DNA of 64,000 nt from contig CAWCQU010000002.1 in NCBI GenBank assembly GCA_963797765.1, positions 744,001 through 808,000 on the forward strand, written 5' to 3'. The notes below the pieces were generated by a model. That model worked only from the letters and a program-made list of their open reading frames with translations. It did not search any database and was not told the origin of the DNA. Within the stretch, counting starts at the first letter, position 1. Each line of letters begins with the position of its first letter. Below are positions 36,916 through 45,431 of this stretch, in pieces. Both the position numbers and the translations under genes were made by a program. This DNA comes from JBGPTK01 sp963797765. Its GTDB lineage: Bacteria; Acidobacteriota; Terriglobia; Acidiferrales; UBA7541.

Positions 36916-38211
36916 TTACTTCAGCGAGAGGTAGGCGTAGCGGAGGACGAAGAGGGCGGTGAGAATCCAGATTAGCGGGCTGATTTCGCGGTATTTTCCG
37001 GAACCTAGTTTGACCAACGCGTAGGCGATGAGGCCCAGGCTCAATCCCGTGGCGACGCTGAAGGTGAGCGGGATCGCGACCAGGGTGAGGAAGGCTGGAA
37101 AGGCTTCACTGAAATCATTCCATTGGACGCGAGCGACGGAACTGCACATCAGCGCACCCACCAAAATCAAGGCTGGAGCAGTTGCGTATAGAGGGATGGC
37201 GCCGACCAGCGGCGAGAAAAACAAGGCCACCAGAAAAAGCGCGGCGATCAAAACGTTTCCCAGGCCGGTGCGCGCGCCTGCCGCTACTCCGGCGGCGCTT
37301 TCGATATAGCTTGTGACGGTGGAGGTTCCCACGGTGGCGCCGAAGACCGTGCCTACCGCGTCGGCGAGCAGCGCGCGGCTGGCGCGGGGCAGCTTGCCGT
37401 CGCGCATGAAGCCGGCCTGTTCGCAGACCCCCACCAGCGTGCCGACGTTGTCGAATAAATCCACGAAGAAAAAGGCGAAGACCATTTCCAGCAGGCCGAT
37501 CTTCATGGCTGCGGAGAGATCGAATTTAAACAGCGTGTTGGTGGGGTGCGGGAGCGCGATGTAATGCTGCGGCCATTGCTGAATCCCGCGAAGAATTCCG
37601 GCGAACGCGGTGACCACGATTCCGATCAGGATGGCGCCGCCCACGCGGCGGGTGACCAGGATGGCGGTGAGAATCAAGCCAAACGCGGCGATCTGGACGT
37701 GAGGATCGGCGAAGCTGCCCAGGCCGAGAAAGGTTGCCGGATTCGCGACTACGATTTTCGCGTTGCGCAAGCCAATGAAGGCGATGAACAGGCCGATTCC
37801 GGCGGCAGTGCTGAATTTCAGGCAATCGGGGATACCGTTCACGATTTGTTCGCGGACGCGCGTGAGCGTGAGAATCAGAAACAACACGCCGGACAAAAAC
37901 ACCACGCCTAGCGCGGTCTGCCACGGAATTCCGCGGCCAATCACGACGGAATAGGTGAAGTAGGCGTTGAGCGACATTCCGGGAGCTAGGGCAATCGGAT
38001 AATTCGCCCACAGGCCCATCACGAGTGTCGCAACCGCCGCGGAAACACAGGTGGCGAAGAGAACTCCCTCGATGGGCATTCCGGCTTCGGCGAGAATGCG
38101 GGGATTGACGACGATGATGTAGGCCATCGTGACGAAGGTGGTCAAGCCGCCCAGCATTTCCTGGCGGACCGTGGTGCGATTTTCGGCGAGCTTGAACCAG
38201 CGCTCGAGCAA
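36916..38211 (-). CDS. NCS2-family purine permease, AzgA-like
   Basis: The 431-residue protein starts at TTG 38211 (CCAGGAGATCC upstream) and has 12-14 hydrophobic helices. ENRTTVRQEMLGGLTTFVTMAYIIVVNP at the N-terminus and GTSTVTSYIESAAGVAAGARTGL in the middle are signatures of the AzgA/GhxP branch of nucleobase:cation symporters, which import adenine, guanine or hypoxanthine. It is the last gene of the nucleoside hydrolase unit (195 bases after the previous stop). Its presence supports N-ribosides of purines as the natural substrate, the free base being taken up after cleavage outside the cytoplasm. Confidence 0.9.
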   Translation of the reverse strand: MLERWFKLAENRTTVRQEMLGGLTTFVTMAYIIVVNPRILAEAGMPIEGVLFATCVSAAVATLVMGLWANYPIALAPGMSLNAYFTYSVVIGRGIPWQTALGVVFLSGVLFLILTLTRVREQIVNGIPDCLKFSTAAGIGLFIAFIGLRNAKIVVANPATFLGLGSFADPHVQIAAFGLILTAILVTRRVGGAILIGIVVTAFAGILRGIQQWPQHYIALPHPTNTLFKFDLSAAMKIGLLEMVFAFFFVDLFDNVGTLVGVCEQAGFMRDGKLPRASRALLADAVGTVFGATVGTSTVTSYIESAAGVAAGARTGLGNVLIAALFLVALFFSPLVGAIPLYATAPALILVGALMCSSVARVQWNDFSEAFPAFLTLVAIPLTFSVATGLSLGLIAYALVKLGSGKYREISPLIWILTALFVLRYAYLSLK

Positions 38212-38365
38212 TGACGGATCTCCTGGAGATCAGTAAGACTCTTGAATCTTGATCATGTGTATTTTCGGGCCGAGTATACGCTCCTGCGACGGGAAGTAAT
38301 TTGAAAAGTCATTTGATCGCCTGATGCCGCCTGGAGCGCACGCGAAACATGGAAAGGCATTGATT

Positions 38366-38398
38366 ACCGCAGAGACGCTGAGAACGCAGAAAGAAATA
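38366..38398. repeat. Dispersed 33-bp repeat, copy 2
   Basis: ACCGCAGAGACGCTGAG followed by AACGCAGAAAGAAATA. It matches 2691-2723 at 31 of 33 positions. It sits in the 195-base gap between the nucleoside hydrolase and the purine permease. Confidence 0.7.
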
Positions 38399-38406
38399 GC
38401 CCTGGT

Positions 38407-39339
38407 TCAGCTTAGGGATTTCATTACCAGGGCTTTGAATTTGGGTTCGTCGGCGGTTACGCAGATGTTCAGGTTTGGTTTTTTGTGCCAGATGCCGAGC
38501 TCATCGATCACGATCATGCCGGCGGTCAGCTCACCGGAAACTTCGGAATCCGAGGCGCGCTGCACGCTTTTGGTGACGATGGAGGGATCGACAAAGGTGG
38601 CGACGCAGAGCGAATCGGGATGGTTCGAGCCAGCAAGGTGCTGGACTTCCTTGCAGTAGACGCGGCGGATGCGGTTGATGTCCCAGAAAAATTTGGCCAG
38701 CGGAGTTCCGAGCTTGGCCACCTGGTCATAATCGGCGTCGGTGAAAATGGAATAGCGGTAGGTGACGTCGAATCCCGTCATGTAGAGCGGAACGCCGGAG
38801 CGAATCATGATGCGAGTGGCTTCGGGATCGACCCAGGCGTTGTAGGTGGCGGCAGGAGTGATGTTGCCGCAGAACATGTAGGTACCGCCCATGAAATAAA
38901 TGGCGGCGAGATTTTTGCGGACGGAGGGATCCTGCAAGGCGAGCGCGACGTTGGTGAAGCCGCCGATGGCGAAGAGGGTGACTTCGCCGGGATATTTATT
39001 CACGATTCGGGTGATGGCGTCGACGGCGTGTTCGGGCTCGGGGCGCTGCTTGGCTTTGGGGAAAAATGAATCGCTCATGCCGTCGCTGCCGTGAACGTTG
39101 GTGACGGTGTGATGGTAGGAATGCATCATGGGCTGGCGGGCACCGAGGTAAACAGGGACCTGGCCTCCGCGACCGGCCATCTGGATGGTGTAGAGAGCGT
39201 TTTCCGCTTCCTGATCGAATTCCACGTTGCCGACGACGATGGTGATGGCTTCGATTTGAATATCGGGGGCGCGTAGAGCGAGGAGAAGCGCTACGGCGTC
39301 GTCGGTGGCGGTGTCGGTGTCGATGATGATTCTGCGCAT
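38407..39339 (-). CDS. Nucleoside hydrolase paralogue 1 (cytosolic, IunH-like)
   Basis: The 310-residue protein opens with the Ca2+-binding motif DTDTATDDAVALLLAL (Asp7, 9, 13, 14) of inosine-uridine nucleoside hydrolases. GGFTNVALAL, YFMGGTYMF, DPEATRIMI and TGFDVTYRY follow in the usual order. The C-terminal PDSLCVATFVDPSIV matches the HDPLAVA site with the catalytic-type His replaced by Pro and the metal-binding Asp kept. It has no signal peptide. The enzyme would hydrolyse an N-glycosidic bond to give ribose and a base. TAGGAGCGAATCAC lies before the ATG. Compared with paralogues 2-4 this copy keeps the ordinary metal loop. Confidence 0.9.
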   Translation of the reverse strand: MRRIIIDTDTATDDAVALLLALRAPDIQIEAITIVVGNVEFDQEAENALYTIQMAGRGGQVPVYLGARQPMMHSYHHTVTNVHGSDGMSDSFFPKAKQRPEPEHAVDAITRIVNKYPGEVTLFAIGGFTNVALALQDPSVRKNLAAIYFMGGTYMFCGNITPAATYNAWVDPEATRIMIRSGVPLYMTGFDVTYRYSIFTDADYDQVAKLGTPLAKFFWDINRIRRVYCKEVQHLAGSNHPDSLCVATFVDPSIVTKSVQRASDSEVSGELTAGMIVIDELGIWHKKPNLNICVTADEPKFKALVMKSLS

Positions 39340-39390
39340 GTGATTCGCTCCTAGCGTAGTGGGCCGGGATGGCTGGGCTCAGAAAGAGGG

Positions 39391-39413
39391 CGCGGCTGAA
39401 GCCGGCCCCTACA
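39391..39413. repeat. REP-like hairpin with CCTACAT tail
   Basis: CGGCT (39393-39397) and AGCCG (39400-39404) form a 5-bp stem, followed by GCCCCTACAT. It fits the family of stem plus CTACA tail but is weaker than the others. It lies between two nucleoside hydrolase genes. Confidence 0.45.
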
Positions 39414-39446
39414 TGATTCGGAGTGAGCCATCCATCGGCCGAAAGT

Positions 39447-40604
39447 CTATTGGGTGCGTTGTGGGCGCGTCATTAGATCGATGAAAAGTTTTTTGAAACG
39501 CTCGATGTCGAAATCCCAGAGTACGTTGGCGACTCTGGCATTGGGCGGAGGCACGGGCTTTTGCGCCTTGGGACCGGGATGCTCGGGCCAAGGACCGCCG
39601 CCGTAGCCTTTAGGGAATTCATCCCAGAAGACGGATGCGCTGTATTCCATGCCTTGCATGGTGTCGATGTCGACGTAATAGCGGCGCGTCTCGGTGAAGA
39701 TGGATGGATCGATAATGTAGGCGGCTTCGAGCTCGTCGGGCATGCGGAACCAGGAATTGCGGCGGCCTTCCTTATAGGGCTTGAGCATCAGTTCGCGGTG
39801 CAGATCGGCGATGGGCTTATTTTTTCCGTTGGCGATGGCTTCCACAAGCTCGGGACTCATGTGAACTTTTTCGGAGATATCGACGGTGACTAGAGTGAGT
39901 TTGGGCCAGGGAGCGCGGAGGACGATTTTTGCGGACTCAGGATCGTAAATCACGTTCACCGTCTTCGGCTGGTAGGCGGGGCTGGTGCCCATGAAAACGA
40001 TTTCCTTGGTGAGAGGAACGATATCTGGAGCGATGCTGATTGCGAGAGCGACGTTGGTGAGCGCGCCGCCGCAATAAAGAATGATCTGGTGGGGATTTTC
40101 GCGAATGGTCTTGATCATGAACTCAGCGGCGTGGCCGGGCTGCGGCTTGAGTTTGGAAAACCCTCCGGGAGGAGGGGTGACCACGTCGGGGCCGGGATTA
40201 TTTTCGGCATATGCGCCGAGAAACGCGTCGGTGCGGTTACCACCGTAGAGCTTGGTGAGCAGCCAGAGTTCCTGGCGCGTCTGCAGAAGAGGAAATTCGG
40301 AGCCCATGTACACCGGCACGTCGGGCCGGTTCATCAATTCGAGCAATTTGAGGACGTCTGCGGTTTCTTGCTTGAGCCAGCCGTTTCCGGTTATGACAGT
40401 GACGCCGACAACGTCGATGTTATTGGCCTGTAGCAGCATTACTAAGGGGTTTTCGTTTCCTCCGATCACGCCATCGGCGTCCTGATCGAAGATTACTTTT
40501 TTCTTTTCGGTATCCTTGGTCTGTGTTTGAGCTGTGCCAGCGAACAGCAGCGCGACCAGCAGCAGACTCAGCGGCCACAGATAGGTTGCTAGATGCTTTC
40601 GCAT
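39447..40604 (-). CDS. Nucleoside hydrolase paralogue 2 (Sec-exported, variant metal loop)
   Basis: Starting at ATG 40604 (GGAGGAGTACCC upstream), the 385-residue protein has a Sec signal (LATYLWPLSLLLVALLFAGTAQT). The metal-binding motif is changed to VIFDQDADGVIGGNENPLVMLL: DQD is kept, but the second acidic pair is displaced by three residues and reads NE. GGALTNVALAI, VFMGTSPAY, YDPESAKIVL and TLVTVDISEKVHM are the later family blocks, and MPDELEAAYIIDPSIF again lacks the catalytic His. It ends in TRPQRTQ. It is longer than ordinary nucleoside hydrolases (~310), mainly in a middle insertion and a C-terminal extension. Of the three variant copies it has lost most of the usual acidic residues. 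Confidence 0.85.
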   Translation of the reverse strand: MRKHLATYLWPLSLLLVALLFAGTAQTQTKDTEKKKVIFDQDADGVIGGNENPLVMLLQANNIDVVGVTVITGNGWLKQETADVLKLLELMNRPDVPVYMGSEFPLLQTRQELWLLTKLYGGNRTDAFLGAYAENNPGPDVVTPPPGGFSKLKPQPGHAAEFMIKTIRENPHQIILYCGGALTNVALAISIAPDIVPLTKEIVFMGTSPAYQPKTVNVIYDPESAKIVLRAPWPKLTLVTVDISEKVHMSPELVEAIANGKNKPIADLHRELMLKPYKEGRRNSWFRMPDELEAAYIIDPSIFTETRRYYVDIDTMQGMEYSASVFWDEFPKGYGGGPWPEHPGPKAQKPVPPPNARVANVLWDFDIERFKKLFIDLMTRPQRTQ

Positions 40605-40681
40605 GGGTACTCCTCCTTGACTTGGTTGAGACAACGGTTAGAAAACAAAAGTTCCATCTGTGGCCCCCTAACCTTCGCGGA

Positions 40682-41863
40682 CTACGCTTTGCGAATCGGT
40701 TTAATCATCAAATCGACAAAATGCTGCTTGAAGCGTTCCTTATCCATGGTGGTGATCACGTCGACCAGGCGAGCGCCAGGCGGCGGACCCGCATACCATT
40801 GCGGGGTGCGCTCCATGCGCGGGCCGTGCCAGACGTCGTCCCAATTCTTGACCCAGAACATGGAATCGCCGTAGCGAGCGCCGGGCGACGTGGTGATGTC
40901 CACGTACATGGGATCCGAGTGGGTGAAGATGGACGGATCAGTGATTTGAGCCACGCACATTTCGTCGGGCATTCGAAACCCGGTGGATTTTGGATTTTTT
41001 GCGAAGGACTTCAGGGAGTGCTGCTTGAACAAATCGGAAATCGGGCTGGAAGCGCGCTCGGCGATTTCTTCAACCATGCGGCGGCCGGGGCGAAGATCGT
41101 CGCCGATGTGAACTTGTTCGCCCAGATCGACGGTGACGATGGTTACCTTCGGCCAGGGCGCGCGGAGAACGATGCGCGCCGCTTCGGGGTCGAAAAACAC
41201 ATTGAATGCGTTGGTGAAAAGATTGAGACCGGTTCCCATGAAAATTAATTCGGGAACGAGCGGAACGATTTCGGGATCGATCAAAATCGCGAGGGCCACG
41301 TTGGTGAGCGGGCCGCCCGCGTAAAGAGTTACCTGGCCGGGATTTTCGCGGACCGTGCGAATGATGAAGCGAGCAGCGTGTTCCTGCTGGGGCTTCAGTG
41401 TGGCAAACCGGTCGTAAGGCGGCGGCAACGGCTGCACTTCGCCCGGTCCTTTATTGTTGCGGTTGAATGCGCCTAGCCAGGGATCAAGGCGATGGCCACC
41501 GTAAAGCTGATAACGGAGCAGGGCCTCTTCTTTGCGGTTGATCATGGGAAGTTCCGAACCGGCAAATACTGGGACTTCCGTGCGGCCCATCAATTCAAGG
41601 AGCCGGAGCGTATAGGCCATCTCCTGCTTCAGCCACTCGTCGCCCGTGACGATCGTGCATCCGAGCAGGTCGACGTTGTCGGCTTGCAGAAGCATCAGCA
41701 TGGCCTGGATATCGGTGCCGAGCGGGCCGGAATTATCCTGGTCGTAAATTACTTTGCGGCGCGCCGGAGAATCCGGAGAGCCGAAAGCAAGGCGCGTGGG
41801 AAGCGCGGAGAGCGCAAGAGCAGTGGCGGAATCCTGCAAAAATTCGCGACGATTCAGAGTCAT
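40682..41863 (-). CDS. Nucleoside hydrolase paralogue 3 (Tat-exported, variant metal loop)
   Basis: The 393-residue protein begins with a Tat signal, NRREFLQDSATALALSALPTRLAFG, so it should be exported folded. VIYDQDNSGPLGTDIQAMLMLLQAD is the variant loop DQD-x7-D. AGGPLTNVALAI, IFMGTGLNLF, DPEAARIVL, VTVDLGEQVHI and RMPDEMCVAQITDPSIF follow. The stop of paralogue 4 lies two bases before its ATG, so translation is coupled. A C-terminal FKQHFVDLMIKPIRK block is shared by paralogues 2-4 and defines their subfamily. Confidence 0.87.
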   Translation of the reverse strand: MTLNRREFLQDSATALALSALPTRLAFGSPDSPARRKVIYDQDNSGPLGTDIQAMLMLLQADNVDLLGCTIVTGDEWLKQEMAYTLRLLELMGRTEVPVFAGSELPMINRKEEALLRYQLYGGHRLDPWLGAFNRNNKGPGEVQPLPPPYDRFATLKPQQEHAARFIIRTVRENPGQVTLYAGGPLTNVALAILIDPEIVPLVPELIFMGTGLNLFTNAFNVFFDPEAARIVLRAPWPKVTIVTVDLGEQVHIGDDLRPGRRMVEEIAERASSPISDLFKQHSLKSFAKNPKSTGFRMPDEMCVAQITDPSIFTHSDPMYVDITTSPGARYGDSMFWVKNWDDVWHGPRMERTPQWYAGPPPGARLVDVITTMDKERFKQHFVDLMIKPIRKA

Positions 41864-41865
41864 GG

Positions 41866-43032
41866 CTATGCACCTGCCTTGTTGCCGGCCAGAGGAGACT
41901 TGCGGATCGGCCGAGTGAGCAGATCGATGAAAAACTCGCGGAAGCGCTCTTTATTCAAGTCCAAGAGGACGTAGACGAGACCAGCGCCCGGCGAAGGGCC
42001 GTTCTGACCTGCGGCCGGACCGCCGGTCTTTTCGTGCCAGTTCTTGTCCCAGAATAAGGTGTCGCCATAGTGGCCATCGTCGTCAGTAAGCACGTCCGCG
42101 TACATTTCCACGCCCGAGGTGAAGATGGAAGGTTCGATGATTTGAGCCATCATCATTTCGTCGGGCATGCGGAACCAGGTGAGGCGGGGATTCTCGCGAT
42201 GGGTTTTCTGTTCGTAATCGCGGAAGAGTTCGTTGATGGGAAAGTGGCCGCGCTCGACGATCGCGTCGACTCGGCCTTCGTCACCCATGTGAACTTTTTC
42301 GGCGAGGTCCGCGGTGACGATGGTGAAGCGCGGCCAGTTGGCGCGAAAAGCGATTTTGGCAGCTTCGGCGTCGAAATAGACATTCACAGAGCTGGTGGAG
42401 CGATACATCGAGCCGCCCATGAAGACGACTTCCTGAACGAGGGGAACGAAGCCGGGATCGAGCATCGCGGCAATGGCTAGATTGGTGAGCGCGCCGCCGC
42501 AGAAAATAGTGACTTCGTGGGGATGGGCGCGAACGGTCTTGATCATGAACTCGGCGGCGTGACCAGGCTGGGCCTTGATGTCGGCGAATTTATTGTAAGG
42601 GGGTTGCAGTGGCTTGATTTCGTCGGGACCCCAGTGATCTTTGTTAAACGCGCCGAGGAAGGCTTCGATGCGGCGCGAGCCGAAAAGTTCGTAGCGCATC
42701 TGCGCTTGTTCTTTGGTATTCAAGAGCGGAGTTTTTGCTCCGGCGTAGACGGGCACCTCCGTGCGGCCCATCAATTCGAGCAAGCGAAGGGCGTATGCGG
42801 TTTCCTGGCCGACCCAAAAGTCCGTGGTGACGGTGGTGATGCCGAGCAGGTCGATTTTTTCAGATTGCAGCGCCATCAGAGTTGCGATCGTATCGGTGCT
42901 CAGCGGACCGCGGTGATCCTGATCGTAAATTAATTTTCGCACTCCTCCTGGAGCGGGCGATGTGGTTTGCGGCACTGCTTCGCTCTTCCCAGGTTGACTG
43001 GCCGTTTCTTCAAGACGATTGCTTAAATTCAT
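41866..43032 (-). CDS. Nucleoside hydrolase paralogue 4 (no signal, variant metal loop)
   Basis: The 388-residue protein has a polar ~30-residue N-terminus without signal peptide, then LIYDQDHRGPLSTDTIATLMAL, the DQD-x7-D loop. GGALTNLAIAA, VFMGGSMYR, DAEAAKIAF, VTADLAEKVHM and RMPDEMMMAQIIEPSIF follow, and the shared C-terminal block REFFIDLLTRPIRK. It is close to paralogue 3 in every block, so the two look like a recent duplication apart from the Tat signal. AAGGAGTGCCAT precedes the ATG. It is 30 bases after the MFS gene. Confidence 0.87.
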   Translation of the reverse strand: MNLSNRLEETASQPGKSEAVPQTTSPAPGGVRKLIYDQDHRGPLSTDTIATLMALQSEKIDLLGITTVTTDFWVGQETAYALRLLELMGRTEVPVYAGAKTPLLNTKEQAQMRYELFGSRRIEAFLGAFNKDHWGPDEIKPLQPPYNKFADIKAQPGHAAEFMIKTVRAHPHEVTIFCGGALTNLAIAAMLDPGFVPLVQEVVFMGGSMYRSTSSVNVYFDAEAAKIAFRANWPRFTIVTADLAEKVHMGDEGRVDAIVERGHFPINELFRDYEQKTHRENPRLTWFRMPDEMMMAQIIEPSIFTSGVEMYADVLTDDDGHYGDTLFWDKNWHEKTGGPAAGQNGPSPGAGLVYVLLDLNKERFREFFIDLLTRPIRKSPLAGNKAGA

Positions 43033-43062
43033 ATGGCACTCCTTTTCTTGGTACTACGCGCG

Positions 43063-44319
43063 TCAAGCGACGCGTTCAATTCGTTTTACGCCGAGTATCA
43101 CGATCAAAAATGCAGCCGGATGCAACAAGCCGGCAATCAGAAACACGGGACTGTAACTGTGGAATGCGCCGAGCATCTGGCCCACGGCATAATTAAAAAA
43201 CATTCCGCCGAAAGAACCGGCCGCGCCCAAAAGGCCGGCCACCGACGCGACGATTCGCGACGGAAACATATCGGCGGGCAAGGTCTGCATGATCGTGGAC
43301 CAGAATTGATGGCCGAAGAGAGCCAGGCTGAAAAAAAGTATCGCGAGTTTTAGCGGGGATTTCGCGATCAGCAGCGACGCGGGCATCAGCGCCGCGGCGA
43401 TGCCAAGAGAGATTTTGCGGGAACGATCGATGCTGATGCCGCGCTGGATCAGCTTGCTGCTCATCCAACCGCCCACGAAACTTCCGGCGCCGGCAAAGGC
43501 GTAGGGAATCCAGGCGTAATAGCCGATTTCCTTGATGTTGAGTTTGCGAACGTCGGCCAAATATTTAGGAAGCCAGAAAATGAAGAAATACCAGGCGGAA
43601 TCGGAAAGGAATTTCGCCGCCAGAAGACCCCACATCTCGCGATATTTGAAAAGCTCAGCCCAGCGAATGCGCGGCGCCGCAACTGGCGCGATTGGCGCGC
43701 CATCCGCGCCAACCACCGGTACGACGGCGGGCGTGTGATAGACACGCAGCCAAAGAATGGTCCAAAGAAATCCCAGCGTACCGGTGACGAAAAACACCCA
43801 GCGCCAACTGGACCAATAAATAATCGCAGCGATCAGCGGCGGCGCAATCACAGCGCCGACGCTCGAGCCAGTATTGAAGATGCCGAAGGCGAAGGAGCGT
43901 TCCTGCGGCGGAAACCATTCCGAAACCGCTTTTGCGGAGCCGGGGAAACCGCCGCCTTCACCCATCCCCAGCAGGAAACGGTAAATGCCCAGGGTGAACA
44001 CTCCGTTCACGGTGCCATGCAGAAAATTGGCGGCGGACCACCACAGAATCATCAATGCGTAGCCGTAGCGCGTGCCAAGCCAATCGATAATTCTGCCGCC
44101 GCCGATGTACATCAACCCATAGGCCATCAGAAAAAGAAATTGCAGGTGAGCGTATTGCTGATCGGTGAGCGGAATGTGTTTCTGCAGCTCGACGACGACT
44201 ACCGGAAGATTCTGCCGGTCGAGATAATTCAGGGCCGTCGCGGCGGCGAGCAATCCGGCGATCCACCAGCGCGCCTTTGCCGGCAGGACCGGAATTCGTA
44301 GGGCGGAAGCTTCATTCAT
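43063..44319 (-). CDS. MFS transporter, hexuronate/galactonate-like (ACS family)
   Basis: Starting at ATG 44319, the 418-residue protein has 12 helices. ATALNYLDRQNLPVVVVELQK after TM1, GGGRIIDWLGTRYGY in the TM2-3 loop and GMGEGGGFPGSAKAVSEWFPPQERS are marks of the ACS branch that imports hexuronates, galactonate and similar sugar acids by proton symport. Its ATG overlaps the stop of paralogue 5 (ATGA), so the two are translated together. An ACS-type carrier in a nucleoside hydrolase operon suggests that the product or substrate is an acidic sugar or nucleoside rather than a plain nucleoside. Confidence 0.88.
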   Translation of the reverse strand: MNEASALRIPVLPAKARWWIAGLLAAATALNYLDRQNLPVVVVELQKHIPLTDQQYAHLQFLFLMAYGLMYIGGGRIIDWLGTRYGYALMILWWSAANFLHGTVNGVFTLGIYRFLLGMGEGGGFPGSAKAVSEWFPPQERSFAFGIFNTGSSVGAVIAPPLIAAIIYWSSWRWVFFVTGTLGFLWTILWLRVYHTPAVVPVVGADGAPIAPVAAPRIRWAELFKYREMWGLLAAKFLSDSAWYFFIFWLPKYLADVRKLNIKEIGYYAWIPYAFAGAGSFVGGWMSSKLIQRGISIDRSRKISLGIAAALMPASLLIAKSPLKLAILFFSLALFGHQFWSTIMQTLPADMFPSRIVASVAGLLGAAGSFGGMFFNYAVGQMLGAFHSYSPVFLIAGLLHPAAFLIVILGVKRIERVA

Positions 44320-45431
44320 TTGGAGCTGAGCCTTTGCAGGAAGAGCTGCTTGACGGCATCGGCGGAGATACCGGTGCACACTTGAACGTTCGGAAGGACC
44401 GGAGTGGTTCCGGTGATGCCCAGGTGATCGCCTTCGGGCTCGATTTTCTCGATGCGATTGTGGCGGTTGGCAACGGTCATTCCGGTGGTTAGCTCACCCT
44501 TGGTTTCGATATCCACGTTCATGGCTTCGAAGGTGAATAGAGCTGGATTGATGACGGCGACGGTTGTGCCCAAATCATTGAAACCCACCTTCGGAGTGGT
44601 ATTGGGAGCCAGAGGGAATCGCCGGAGGCGATATCCGCCGAGCTGGGAGGCGAGATGTCCGAAGGCAGTGCCGCTGCTTTCGAGACGTTCGAAATCTTCG
44701 GCGGTGAATTGGACTTGCGTGGTGACGTCGGTGCCCACCATGCTGATTCGCGGCACACCGGAATTGACAACGATCCTGGCGGCTTCCGGATCGGCAAAAA
44801 CATTGAAAGTGGAAACGGGGGTGGTGTTGCCATTGGAGAGAATCGTGCCGCCCATAAAGCAAACTTCGGCCACCAACAGCGCAATGGTTGGCTCCTTGAG
44901 AAACGCGAGAGCCAGATTGGTTAACGGCCCGATTGCGAGGATCGTGTATTGATGGGGCTTGCTCTTCACGCGGTCGATGATCACATCGGAGGCGTGCTGG
45001 GGGACTAGCTTGGTGCGCGATTGAGGAATCACTACATCTCCGAATCCATTCTTGCCGTGCGCCAGGCGGACCGTGAGTTGCGTGCGCATCAGGGGACGAG
45101 TGGCGCCGAGGGCGACAGGAATATCCAGGCGATTCGCGTATTCCACCAGCGAGAGGGCGTTGCGCGTGCCATATTCGGATTCCACATTGCCGGCTACGAC
45201 GGTGATCGCGTCCACAGAGACTTCGCTGGAACGAAATGCCAGCAGAATCGAAACCGCGTCGTCCACGCCGGGATCGGTATCGATAATCAGCGGACGCGGG
45301 CCCGATGAGGCCTGGGGAGAGGCGCCGGAAATTGCGAACTGATCGGCTGCGCCGGCGGCGGCAGGGACAAGGTATGGCGCCAGCAGGCCAGCACCGCTGG
45401 CCTTTAGAAAATCGCGACGATCGTGTTTCAC
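44316..45431 (-). CDS. Nucleoside hydrolase paralogue 5 (Tat-exported, canonical metal loop)
   Basis: The 371-residue protein starts with a Tat signal (DRRDFLKASGAGLLAPYLVPAAAGA). The mature enzyme opens LIIDTDPGVDDAVSILLAF, the standard calcium motif. ILAIGPLTNLALAF, CFMGGTIL, FADPEAARIVV and MVGTDVTTQV are all canonical. The late site reads FNDLGTTVAVINPALF, with Asn in place of the catalytic His. Its ATG overlaps the amidohydrolase stop and its stop overlaps the MFS ATG, both by four bases. It is thus a normal-looking but His-less periplasmic nucleosidase embedded in a tightly coupled trio. Confidence 0.9.
   Translation of the reverse strand: MKHDRRDFLKASGAGLLAPYLVPAAAGAADQFAISGASPQASSGPRPLIIDTDPGVDDAVSILLAFRSSEVSVDAITVVAGNVESEYGTRNALSLVEYANRLDIPVALGATRPLMRTQLTVRLAHGKNGFGDVVIPQSRTKLVPQHASDVIIDRVKSKPHQYTILAIGPLTNLALAFLKEPTIALLVAEVCFMGGTILSNGNTTPVSTFNVFADPEAARIVVNSGVPRISMVGTDVTTQVQFTAEDFERLESSGTAFGHLASQLGGYRLRRFPLAPNTTPKVGFNDLGTTVAVINPALFTFEAMNVDIETKGELTTGMTVANRHNRIEKIEPEGDHLGITGTTPVLPNVQVCTGISADAVKQLFLQRLSSK

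Noticed and set aside
36916..39339. Purine riboswitch before the NCS2 permease
   Set aside because: The 195-base gap holds the 33-bp repeat; I could not find the three-helix junction with the conserved loop bases.
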